Part shown: positions 25,348 to 33,500 of the stretch, piece after piece
How the letters are laid out: each line of letters opens with the position of its first letter
Numbering within the stretch: position 1 is the stretch's first letter
Assembly (NCBI RefSeq): GCF_018860625.1
Contig: NZ_JAHKQB010000032.1
Coordinates: 1-63,958, forward strand
Length of the DNA stretch: 63,958 nt
Source: Paracoccus sp. C2R09
GTDB lineage: Bacteria > Pseudomonadota > Alphaproteobacteria > Rhodobacterales > Rhodobacteraceae
Direction of reading: 5' to 3'
Position numbers and translations under genes: made by a program
Notes under the pieces: model-generated
The model's database searches: none
What the model was told of the DNA's origin: nothing
The model's input: only the letters and a program-made list of their open reading frames with translations

Positions 25348-26949
25348 TCAGCTTTCGGGAATGAAGCGCGGCAGGACGCCCACCACGTTGCGCGTCATCT
25401 CCATCAGGCGGGCCTCGGCGGATTCCTCGGATTCGCCACGCTCCATCGGGGTGGTCAGCCGGATGATCCCGCCATCCGTCTGGCCGCGACGGATCCCGTC
25501 CAGCAGCAGGTTGAATTTGGCCGCGATGTCCCATGCCACGCGACGTTCGCCCTGCTGGAACCAGTAATAGACCATCATCCGGGTTTCACCGCGCTGGATG
25601 ATCGCGCGGTTCAGCGGGAAGGGACGGTCCGATCCCAGCTCGGCGCCGATATCCACGCGGTCCAGCTTGGCGATTTCCCACCCGGCCGAGGGCAGGCAGA
25701 TCTCGGGGGAATGCACGCCGCCCTTGGTCTGGTCGTTGTAGAAGGCGCTGAAGAAACCGATTGCGGGCGTCTGGTCGTCGCGGGTGAAGGTCGCCTGGCG
25801 GTAATCGTCGGCCTTGAGGACGCGCTCCACATCGACGGTCAGGCGTTCCTCGGGGCCGCGCTGCTCCCACTCGCCCAGCTCTCGCGGGAAGAGGGCGAAG
25901 CTGGCGCGCTGGATCACCGGGTCGCGTTCGGGAACGGCGACCTGCCACATCATCAGCGCACCGGCACCCAGAAGCGCCGCGGCGATCAGCGATTTCGACG
26001 CCTGGATACCGCGCAACCGTCCCAGCTGCGACAGCATGTTCGAGGTGTCCAGATCCAGCGCATCCGCCAGGCTGGGGCGGCCCGGATGGAACAGCAGCAT
26101 CAGGCGGGCAAGGCCGAACAGCAGCAGGATGCAGATGAGGAAGATCACCCAGCCTTCGAAGAAATGGGTGAAGCCTTCCAGCCATTCGACCCCGTACTGG
26201 TTCGCGATGATCCCCGCCACCGCGATGCGGACCGAGTTCATCAGGACCGTGATCGGAACCGCCGCCAGCAGCAGCACGGCCTTGTGCCAGACCGGCCCAC
26301 GATAGAGCACGGCGAAGATGTAGGAGAAGGACATGATCGGGAACAGGTAGCGCAGGCCCGAACAGGCCTCGGCCACGTGCAGGCGCATCACGCCCAGATC
26401 GATGATGTTGCCCTCCAAAAAGACGGGCACCGACAGGACCTTGAGGATGCCCACGCCCAGCTCGGACGAGATCATCTGAAGCGAGATCGAGACCTTGTAG
26501 TAGATCGTGGCCGGCAGCGGCAGCATGTAGACGAGATGCAGGACCGAGGGCCAGAACTTCCACCCCTGCGACCAGCCGAAGCTGACCAGGATGATGCCGC
26601 CCACCCAGATGATCGTGGCATAGGCCACGATGTCGTCGATCCGCGCCAGCTTGCCCAGGGCGCCGATGGCGAAGGCCAGGACGATCACCAGCACGCCCGG
26701 CCAGCGATCGGGCACGGGCCCTTCGCGCGGGGGATAGATCTTGAGTTCGCGCAGGAACATCATCGCCGACAGAAGTGGGATCAGCGGACCGTGGCTGTAT
26801 TCCGGCGTCTGCCAGGCCAGCAGAAGCGCATCCAGCCCGTCGATGAAGAACCAGCCCGCCATGATGGTGGCCACGGCCAGCCAGAACAGTCCGAACCCGT
26901 TGAACGAAACCTGATCGCGGAAGAAGGAGCCGTCTTCGCTCGAGGCCAT
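25348..26949 (-). CDS. xrtD: Exosortase D with C-terminal EpsI domain (VPLPA-CTERM system)
   Basis: A 533-residue integral membrane transpeptidase-like protease. The first 300 residues hold about eight membrane segments and the exosortase catalytic set: Cys196 in VAEACSGLRYLFP, Arg241 in MNSVRIAVAG and His262 in FTHFFEGWVIF. The last 190 residues (after a membrane segment near 310-330) form an EpsI-type periplasmic domain with VHSPEICLPSAGWEI and YYWFQQGERR. The fusion of both parts and the VPLPA-CTERM genes nearby fit XrtD. It is expected to recognise the VPLPA motif of proteins such as those at 6699, 27129 and 39758 and cleave them at the inner membrane, linking sorting to EPS. Confidence 0.93.
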   Translation of the reverse strand: MASSEDGSFFRDQVSFNGFGLFWLAVATIMAGWFFIDGLDALLLAWQTPEYSHGPLIPLLSAMMFLRELKIYPPREGPVPDRWPGVLVIVLAFAIGALGKLARIDDIVAYATIIWVGGIILVSFGWSQGWKFWPSVLHLVYMLPLPATIYYKVSISLQMISSELGVGILKVLSVPVFLEGNIIDLGVMRLHVAEACSGLRYLFPIMSFSYIFAVLYRGPVWHKAVLLLAAVPITVLMNSVRIAVAGIIANQYGVEWLEGFTHFFEGWVIFLICILLLFGLARLMLLFHPGRPSLADALDLDTSNMLSQLGRLRGIQASKSLIAAALLGAGALMMWQVAVPERDPVIQRASFALFPRELGEWEQRGPEERLTVDVERVLKADDYRQATFTRDDQTPAIGFFSAFYNDQTKGGVHSPEICLPSAGWEIAKLDRVDIGAELGSDRPFPLNRAIIQRGETRMMVYYWFQQGERRVAWDIAAKFNLLLDGIRRGQTDGGIIRLTTPMERGESEESAEARLMEMTRNVVGVLPRFIPES

Positions 26950-27081
26950 AACATGTCACCCTTTAACGAGCCGCCAACCAGAAGGCGGCTTCTTGCCTAT
27001 CCTAGCCTATCTTGCAGGGGTTGTTGACCGCGTCAAAGCACAGTCGCATCAACTTTTCCGCTGATGGGCGGCAGACATGAA

Positions 27082-27108
27082 GAAAGCCCGCCTCCAGGGC
27101 GGGCTTTC
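27082..27108 (-). terminator. Rho-independent terminator of the VPLPA-CTERM gene
   Basis: GAAAGCCCGCC and GGCGGGCTTTC form an 11-bp stem with a 5-base loop, 20 bases after the stop codon. On the minus strand the hairpin ends in TTTC followed by TTC, a usable T-rich tail. Confidence 0.8.
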
Positions 27109-27128
27109 CAAAACCGATATCGAAAGGC

Positions 27129-27719
27129 TCAGGCGGCTTTCTTGCGGCGACGCAGGGCAGCCAGACCACCCAGGCCGCCCAGCAGCAGCAGGCCGCCAGC
27201 GGGCAGCGGAACCGGAGCGATCGCGATTTTCGCGACGTCATAGCCGTCGAAGCTGGTGGTTTCGGGGAATTCGACTTCCGAAACGTCGACCAGTTTCAGG
27301 TACTGGAAGGCGCTGCTTGCGAAGACCGAGCTTTCACCGATGCGGTTGGTGATGCGGCCCAGCAGGCTCTCGCTGCCGGATTCGTCGATGGCATAGACAT
27401 CGGCTGCTTCGGCGTGCGAGGTGCCACGGTTGAAGGTGACTTCGAAGACCGAAACGGTCGAAGGCAGGATGTTGCCCACGATTTCCGAGAAGCCGACGAC
27501 CAGCGAACCGCCCAGGCCGAGCGAGTAGAAGGTCGAGCTGTCGCCGTCGACGGCGTTGTTGGCGTTCAGACGGTCGTTGGCGGCGCAGTCCGAAGCAGAG
27601 CCTTCGCAGGCGCCGGCCGATGCGCTGACCAGCGTGTCGGCGGTATAGGTTGCGGCATTTGCACCTGCAGCGGAGGCGGCAAGCACGGCGCTGGCAAGGA
27701 GGGTCTTCAGAATATTCAT
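27129..27719 (-). CDS. VPLPA-CTERM sorting domain protein
   Basis: A 196-residue secreted protein. It has an N-terminal signal peptide (MNILKTLLASAVLAASAAGANA), a middle region rich in Ser, Asp and Ala with two cysteines (GACEGSASDCAAND), and the C-terminal VPLPAGGLLLLGGLGGLAAL plus RRRKK. AAAGGTG precedes the start. The middle part, with NNAVDGDSSTFYSLG, looks like a beta-sandwich of discoidin-like type. It is the closest VPLPA substrate to XrtD (180 bases away on the same strand) and has its own terminator, which suggests high, separate expression. The function is unknown, probably matrix or surface. Confidence 0.9.
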   Translation of the reverse strand: MNILKTLLASAVLAASAAGANAATYTADTLVSASAGACEGSASDCAANDRLNANNAVDGDSSTFYSLGLGGSLVVGFSEIVGNILPSTVSVFEVTFNRGTSHAEAADVYAIDESGSESLLGRITNRIGESSVFASSAFQYLKLVDVSEVEFPETTSFDGYDVAKIAIAPVPLPAGGLLLLGGLGGLAALRRRKKAA

Positions 27720-28045
27720 GGTTACACCTTTTCACTCGTTATCGGCCCGTGCCGACGATCACTAAAATCTTAACTTCTTCGCGCTATTGCAACAAGCTTT
27801 CCTCGCGAAAACACGGGAAAAAAAGCAAGATCATTGTAGTAAAACGAAGAAATGAACCCGCCACGGCAACCCAAAGTTGAAACCTATTTGGTTCACTTTT
27901 TCATAGCGGGCATCGGCGGCTTTCCGCCTCTTCTGAAGGTCAGCCGGATGGCCCTTCGATATCCTGTTGTGACCCGATGATCGGGTTGTGATTCGCGTCG
28001 CGCGCGCGCAAGATCGGCGCGACCCGAATTCTGCGAAAAGATCCC
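27720..28045. promoter_or_regulatory. Divergent promoter region
   Basis: This is 326 bases between the VPLPA gene (minus) and a GT2 gene (plus). The first 180 bases are AT-rich and contain A and T runs. No confident -10/-35 pair or operator was found, but both promoters should lie here. Confidence 0.4.
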
Positions 28046-28993
28046 ATGACGCCCGTCCAAGAACCCTCGCGCGATTATCTGCTCATTTCCCCCTGCCGCA
28101 ACGAAGCCGATTACATGCGCCGCACGCTGGACAGCGTCCTGGGGCAGAGCGTGCCGCCGGCCAGATGGGTGATCGTCGATGACGGATCGACCGACGAGAC
28201 GCCGCAAATCCTGGCGGAATACGCCGCATCGCATCCCTGCATCCAGGTGGTGACCAAGCCCGATCGCGGCCATCGCGCGGTGGGGCCGGGCGTGATCGAA
28301 GCCTTCTATTACGGGCTGGATCAGGTCCGGATGGAGGATTACCCCTACATCTGCAAGCTGGACCTGGATCTGGATCTGCCCGAACGGTATTTCGAGACGC
28401 TCATGGCGCGGATGGAGGAGAACCCCCGCATCGGCAGCTGCTCCGGCAAACCCTGGTTCCGGTCTGCCTCGGGGGCCTGGATTTCCGAGAAATGCGGCGA
28501 CGAGATGTCGGTGGGAATGACCAAGTTCTATCGGCGCAGCTGCTTCGAACAGATCGGCGGCTTCGTCCGCGAGGTGATGTGGGACGCGATCGACTGCCAC
28601 AAGGCCCGCCAGATGGGCTGGATCGTTGCCAGCTGGAACGACGATGCGCTGCGCTTCGAACATCTGCGGCCCATGGGGTCCAGCCAGAAAAGCGTCTTCA
28701 CCGGGCGCCGCCGGCACGGTTTCGGCCAGTATTACATGGGGTCCGACCCGTTCTACTTCATGGCGACGGGGCTCTACCGGATGGCGCATCCGCCCTATGT
28801 TCTGGGCGGTCTGGCCACGATCCAGGGCTATCTGGGGGCGTGGTTGCGCGGGGCCGATCGGCACGAGGATGACGAGCTGCGCCGCTTCATCCGCGATTAT
28901 CAGCGCCGCGCGCTGCGCGTGGGGAAATCCCGCGCCGTGGCCGAGCTGGAGGAGAATGCGGCAGGGAAATGGTCTGCACCGCAGGCGTCCTGA
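28046..28993 (+). CDS. Family 2 glycosyltransferase
   Basis: A 315-residue GT-A protein. It begins DYLLISPCRNEADYMRRTLDSVLGQ, with RWVIVDDGSTDETPQIL and the donor/metal site YICKLDLDLDLPERYFE. Later RRSCFEQIGGF and VMWDAIDCHKARQMGW are typical acceptor-side motifs. A clear terminator follows, so it seems to be a one-gene unit. It acts in the cytoplasm on lipid-linked EPS intermediates; the sugar is unknown. Confidence 0.87.
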   Translation: MTPVQEPSRDYLLISPCRNEADYMRRTLDSVLGQSVPPARWVIVDDGSTDETPQILAEYAASHPCIQVVTKPDRGHRAVGPGVIEAFYYGLDQVRMEDYPYICKLDLDLDLPERYFETLMARMEENPRIGSCSGKPWFRSASGAWISEKCGDEMSVGMTKFYRRSCFEQIGGFVREVMWDAIDCHKARQMGWIVASWNDDALRFEHLRPMGSSQKSVFTGRRRHGFGQYYMGSDPFYFMATGLYRMAHPPYVLGGLATIQGYLGAWLRGADRHEDDELRRFIRDYQRRALRVGKSRAVAELEENAAGKWSAPQAS

Positions 28994-29086
28994 AGTTTCC
29001 ACCGATCGCCTTGCGGATATATTCGAACCAAACGGTTTGATTTAAATGTCGCGCGGAAATATCCGCTTTCAAATCGGCAATCCGCA

Positions 29087-29118
29087 TCGGGCACCGGCAT
29101 TATCCGGTGCCCGATTTT
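29087..29118 (+). terminator. Rho-independent terminator
   Basis: TCGGGCACCGG and CCGGTGCCCGA form an 11-bp stem with loop CATTAT, followed by TTTT. It lies about 90 bases after the GT2 stop codon. Confidence 0.85.
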
Positions 29119-29322
29119 CCATGCGATATTAGCATCATATGGCCATTGCGCCTTGCGATATGCCCAGGAGCCATGAAATCCCTTGGCCGATCGGTCATCT
29201 TGCAATCGCAGCATCCGCAAGGCCGGATGCCTGCGACAGGACAGACTTATTCTGCCCCCTGCGGGATTGATGCCGGAGGGCGCTCCGGGGCAGGATGCGT
29301 GCAATGGCAGACAAGAGGGTTC

Positions 29323-31944
29323 ATGCACATCATCACTCGTCCGGTTCTGGCCCTGCCTGCCCGCAACGATCTGCACTTCCTGCGCCGGGTCTTCGCCGCT
29401 TGGGAAGAACGGCGCGTCTTCGCCATCACGCGCGACCCTTCGATCCTGCCGGATCTTGGCATCGCGACCGAGGATGCGATCCTTGCCGATACCGAGGAAC
29501 GCGGCTGGGCACGTTTCGATCACCAGCCGGACCTGTCGGACGACCCTGCCCAGATCACCTTCAGTTCGGGGACCGAGGGGCGGCCCAAGGCCATCGTCCT
29601 CAGCCATCGCAACCTGGCCGATGTCGTCGGGCGCCTGAACGAGGCGATGCAGGTCACCGACGAGATCCGCGAGTATATCGGCGTCCCGGTGACCTATTCC
29701 TTCGGCTTGGGGCGTGCGCGGGCGGTGGCCGCGGCAGGCGGGGCCTTCTTTCTGCCCGAACGTTTCGACCCTTCGCAGATCCGGCAGATGCTGGACGCGG
29801 ACGAGATCAATGCCGTGTCGGCCGTGCCCAGCCTGTGGCGGCTGGTGCTGGCGAACCCGCAGGTCATCGGGGCGGCGGGGGCCAAGCTGCGCTGGATCGA
29901 GATCGGCAGCCAGTTCATGTCGGCCGAGGACAAGCTGGCCCTGCGCAAGCTGTTTCCGAATGCCCGGATCGTCCAGCATTACGGCCTGACCGAAGCCTCG
30001 CGCAGCACCTTTCTGGACCTGGCATCGACCCCCGAGACGCATCTGGGATCAGTCGGCAGGGCGCAGGGGAATGTCGAGATCCGCATCGCGGAGGACGGCG
30101 CCATTGCCATTCGCGGCCCGCATGTCGCGCTTGGTCTGCTGGAACAGGGCGGTCGGATCGCGCCGCTGACCGATGACGACGGCTGGCTGGTCACCCGCGA
30201 CCGAGGAGAGATCGCCGAGGGATATCTGCACTTTCTCGGGCGGTTGGACGACCAGATCAACATCGCGGGCGTCAAGCTGGGGGCCGAGGCGCTGGAGGCC
30301 GATATCAGGTCCATGCTGCCCGACGCGGGCGAGGGGTTCGCCATCGCGCCCATCGAGGATGCCATGCGCGGCGAGGCCGTGCTTCTGGCGATCGAGGCGC
30401 GCATCCGCGACCTGGCCCCGCTGATCGAGGAAACGGCCCGGCTGTGCCTGGCACGTCGCGGCGTGCAGGTGGGGCAGGGGGCAGGTGCCGCGCTGAAGGT
30501 CATGCAGCTGGACAATCTGCCGCGAACGGGAACCGGCAAGGTCCAGCGGCGCCTGCTGCCATCGCTGCGCGACGGGGCTGCGACGCCTGCGGGCATGATG
30601 CTGGGGGCCGCCGATCCGCTGCCCGTGGACCTGTCCGAAGACGAGGCCCGCGTGGCCCGCATCTGGGCACGCGTGGTCGGCGATGCGGATATCTCTCCGT
30701 CCTCCAGCTTCTACGACATGGGGGGCGACTCGCTCAGTTCGGTCCAGATCGGGATCGTCATGGAGGCCGCGGACATGCCCCGTGCCCCCATCCGCGCCAC
30801 GATGGAGGGGCGCTGCCTGTCCGAGGTGGCCGCCACCCTGACCGACGCCCCGCCGTCAGGGGCTGCCCCCGCCGCCCTGCCCGATGTCGCAAGGCGCAGC
30901 TGGTCGATCACCATGATGCGGGCCATCATGGCCCTGTCGGTGGTGCTGTCCCATTGGGGGCCGGGGTTCTTCGGCAGGCTTGGCCTGGCCCAGCAGGCCG
31001 AGACGGCGTTCTCGTTCCTCTATCGGATGGGCACGCCGGGCTTTGCGGCGGTGTTCGGGATCGGCATCGGGTATTTCATGCTGCCCGACCTGGCCGAGAA
31101 GCGATCATCGGTCCTGCGCAGGCTGGGTAGCGCCTTCCGCCTGGTGCTGCTGGGCATGGTGCTGCTGGCGGCCATCCGGCTGGCCAACCTGCTGGTCCGG
31201 GGCGAACCCGTGACCGGGCTCGCGGTCGCGCATGCCTTCTACGGGGTGCTTGGGTATTACGCGCTGATGCTGGGCACGGCGCGCTGGTGGTTGCCCCCCC
31301 TGGGACGCCTGCAACGGCCCATTCCCTGGCTTCTTGCAGGGCTGCCGGTCCTGTGGCTGCTGTGGAAGCTGCTGTTCGATCTGCTGCCGAACCAGCAGCT
31401 TCAGTCGGCCCTGGAATGGCCGCGCCTGATGCTGATCGCCGGGGGCTACAACGTCTTCAAGATGAACGCGGTTGCCGCGGCGGGCACGGTCGTGGGCATC
31501 TGGCTGTCGCAGCAGAAGGACAGCGCCGAGGCGTCGCGGCTGATGATGACCGGCGGGCTTCTGGCCATGGTCCTGGCCGTGTTCAGCCTGATCGAGGCCC
31601 ATGGCATCCACGCCTTCGACAGTCGCGACAGCGTGGTCTTCACCTCGCTTCCGGGGCTGATCTTCTACGTGGCCTTCGCATCCTTCGGCACGGGGGTCTT
31701 CCTGCGGCTGCTGATGTCGTGGCAAGGGCTGTCTCTTGGTGTGCGGCTGCCGCTGCAGGTGCTTCTGGTGACGGGCGGGCTGGCGCTGCCGATCTATGTC
31801 TTCCACGGGCTGGTGATTCCGGCGCGGAACCTGATGGGCGGGTTGGGCCTTGGCGGGGGCGTTGCGCTGCTGATCTCGGTTGGGATGTTCGTTGCCGCGA
31901 TGGCATATGGTGGCAAGCGGTTGTGGCGCATGTATTTTTCCTGA
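29323..31944 (+). CDS. Adenylation, acyl carrier and membrane acyltransferase fusion
   Basis: An 873-residue three-part protein. Residues 1-430 form an AMP-binding (ANL) domain with the phosphate loop FSSGTEGRPKAIVLS (about 80-94), VQHYGLTEAS and FLGRLDDQINIAGVKLG. Residues about 440-515 are a carrier domain with DMGGDSLSSVQ; Ser470 is the phosphopantetheine site. From about 530 to the end it is a polytopic acyltransferase-3-like membrane part (SITMMRAIMALSVVLSHWG). The start at 29323 has GAGGG at good spacing; the longer upstream frame shows no homology. It would activate an acid, load it on its own carrier and pass it to a glycan across the membrane, like the Dlt logic in one chain. The acid is unknown. 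Confidence 0.85.
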   Translation: MHIITRPVLALPARNDLHFLRRVFAAWEERRVFAITRDPSILPDLGIATEDAILADTEERGWARFDHQPDLSDDPAQITFSSGTEGRPKAIVLSHRNLADVVGRLNEAMQVTDEIREYIGVPVTYSFGLGRARAVAAAGGAFFLPERFDPSQIRQMLDADEINAVSAVPSLWRLVLANPQVIGAAGAKLRWIEIGSQFMSAEDKLALRKLFPNARIVQHYGLTEASRSTFLDLASTPETHLGSVGRAQGNVEIRIAEDGAIAIRGPHVALGLLEQGGRIAPLTDDDGWLVTRDRGEIAEGYLHFLGRLDDQINIAGVKLGAEALEADIRSMLPDAGEGFAIAPIEDAMRGEAVLLAIEARIRDLAPLIEETARLCLARRGVQVGQGAGAALKVMQLDNLPRTGTGKVQRRLLPSLRDGAATPAGMMLGAADPLPVDLSEDEARVARIWARVVGDADISPSSSFYDMGGDSLSSVQIGIVMEAADMPRAPIRATMEGRCLSEVAATLTDAPPSGAAPAALPDVARRSWSITMMRAIMALSVVLSHWGPGFFGRLGLAQQAETAFSFLYRMGTPGFAAVFGIGIGYFMLPDLAEKRSSVLRRLGSAFRLVLLGMVLLAAIRLANLLVRGEPVTGLAVAHAFYGVLGYYALMLGTARWWLPPLGRLQRPIPWLLAGLPVLWLLWKLLFDLLPNQQLQSALEWPRLMLIAGGYNVFKMNAVAAAGTVVGIWLSQQKDSAEASRLMMTGGLLAMVLAVFSLIEAHGIHAFDSRDSVVFTSLPGLIFYVAFASFGTGVFLRLLMSWQGLSLGVRLPLQVLLVTGGLALPIYVFHGLVIPARNLMGGLGLGGGVALLISVGMFVAAMAYGGKRLWRMYFS

Positions 31945-32321
31945 CGGAAACCACCGCCTGCAGGGTGTTGCGCCACGGGTGCCCGCGCATGGTTAAGTAA
32001 TTCTTTACGGCCTCGGACAAGGATCGTCCCTCCAGACACCGGTGCCCCGCATTGCGGGAAACCTGCAGCAGGAGCTTGCGATGCCCGATCCCATTTCAAA
32101 GCGCATCGTCCTGTCCCAAGGGGCCGCCAAGCGCGGCCGAACCCCTTCCCGAAACGACCCGTAGACAAGCCCCGAGCCTTTCTCCGCCCCCCTGGGGCGG
32201 ACCGGCCGGGGCGCTGCACGACCCTGAATTTCAGTCGTCCTCTCTGCCGCGGGTGCAAGCCCCGTGGCCCGATCCGGGCCGTGCTCCGCCCTCAGGAAAT
32301 CCGAAATCGAAACTGGACGTG
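31945..32321. other. Leader region before the Ig-like/CBM-like gene
   Basis: This is 377 bases. An open frame runs through in frame with the next gene, but its composition (Pro and Arg-rich, no motif) argues against translation. GTTAAGTAATTCTTTACGG near 31993 is an AT-rich spot that may belong to a promoter. CCGCCCC and GGGGCGG at about 32196-32212 can form a hairpin. Confidence 0.4.
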
Positions 32322-33500
32322 ATGGACATGACATTGAACGTTGCACTTTCCGATTACGACGAGGTCCATATCCTGGATCCCGAACAGCTGGAGCAGGGGC
32401 CGATCTGCCTTGCCCCCGCCACGGCCGACCAGCCCGAGACCGGCCAGCCGATCGCCGTCAGGTCCGGCCTCTGGGTCTTTGACGCGGGGCTTGGCGACAT
32501 CAGGATCGATCGCCACTGGCTGGTGGATGGCGAAACCCTGCCCGACCAGGCCGGGACCGGGCTGGATTACGATGCCGCGCTGGCCGGGGCGGAGATCGTC
32601 CATGTCGAAACCGTGCAGCAGGGGCAGGGCCAGATCCGGGTGCAGGCCATCCCGACCGCCTGGCCGCCGATCCGCGGGGAATGGCTTGTCACCCCCGAGC
32701 GCCGCGTGATGCTGGACGGGATCACCCCCCGATCGGGGACCTTCGATTTCCGGATCGAGACGCCCGGACCCTATGCGGGCGATCACCAGGTCGACGCCGC
32801 CGATCTGGGGCAGGGGCCTGCCTGCATCGTGCCCCCCGCAATCACGGGCGAGGCGGCCCAGGACGCGACCCTGCAGATCGTGCCGGGCCTGTGGGTCAGC
32901 ATGTCGGATGACGTCACCCGCAGCGGCGAATGGTTCCGCGACGCCCAGCCGACGGGCGTGACGGGGGACGAATACCCGGTCGACATGGCACGCGATGGCG
33001 GCTGCACGCTGACCTATCGCGAAACGGTGCATGATGCGGCCGGTCAGCGTGTCGCGACCTCGGGCGGCATTTCCGCATCGCTGCCCGTGGACGAAGGCTG
33101 GGCGATGCCCGTGCTGAAGGATGCCGATCGCCCTTATGCGGGTCTTGCCACGGCGAATGCCGACGGTTCGGTGACGGTCACCACCAAGACCGGCAATTCC
33201 CGCGGCTATCCTCGTGTCTGTTTCGATGTCGAACCGGGCCAGTCCTACCAGCTGGAGACCGAGCTCGAATTCGGGGATGCAAGCCGGGTGATCGGCAGGT
33301 TGTCGGATGCCAGCGGCTACAACGATGCGCTGGATGTGAACGTCTTCGACGTCACCCGCGCCGCGGATCAGACGCGCCTTGTGCGCAGCGACGTCTTTAC
33401 CCCGACGGCCGGACGGATCGCCATGCATTACGCCTTCGTCATGGGCCCCGCCGGAACGGCCCGGATCCTGTCCTCCACCCGCGTCAAGAAGGTGAACTGA
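32322..33500 (+). CDS. Protein with two Ig-like repeats and a C-terminal CBM-like domain
   Basis: A 392-residue protein without signal peptide. Two related units of about 90 residues can be aligned: LEQGPICLAPATAD...SGLWVFD and LGQGPACIVPPAITG...PGLWVSM, each ending in an ETV...GQ(I/V)-type strand. They resemble Ig-like repeats common in alphaproteobacterial surface and phage-tail proteins. The last 130 residues (YAGLATANADGSVTVTTKTG, CFDVEPGQSYQLETELEF) look like a jelly-roll carbohydrate-binding domain. The ATG at 32322 or 32328 is preferred. The stop overlaps the start of the beta-helix gene, so both are probably made together and may work as partners. Confidence 0.65.
   Translation: MDMTLNVALSDYDEVHILDPEQLEQGPICLAPATADQPETGQPIAVRSGLWVFDAGLGDIRIDRHWLVDGETLPDQAGTGLDYDAALAGAEIVHVETVQQGQGQIRVQAIPTAWPPIRGEWLVTPERRVMLDGITPRSGTFDFRIETPGPYAGDHQVDAADLGQGPACIVPPAITGEAAQDATLQIVPGLWVSMSDDVTRSGEWFRDAQPTGVTGDEYPVDMARDGGCTLTYRETVHDAAGQRVATSGGISASLPVDEGWAMPVLKDADRPYAGLATANADGSVTVTTKTGNSRGYPRVCFDVEPGQSYQLETELEFGDASRVIGRLSDASGYNDALDVNVFDVTRAADQTRLVRSDVFTPTAGRIAMHYAFVMGPAGTARILSSTRVKKVN

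Noticed and set aside
32052..32321. N-terminal extension of the Ig-like/CBM-like protein
   Set aside because: The translation is Pro/Arg/Ser-rich without homology or signal peptide; a start at 32322 or 32328 is more sensible.
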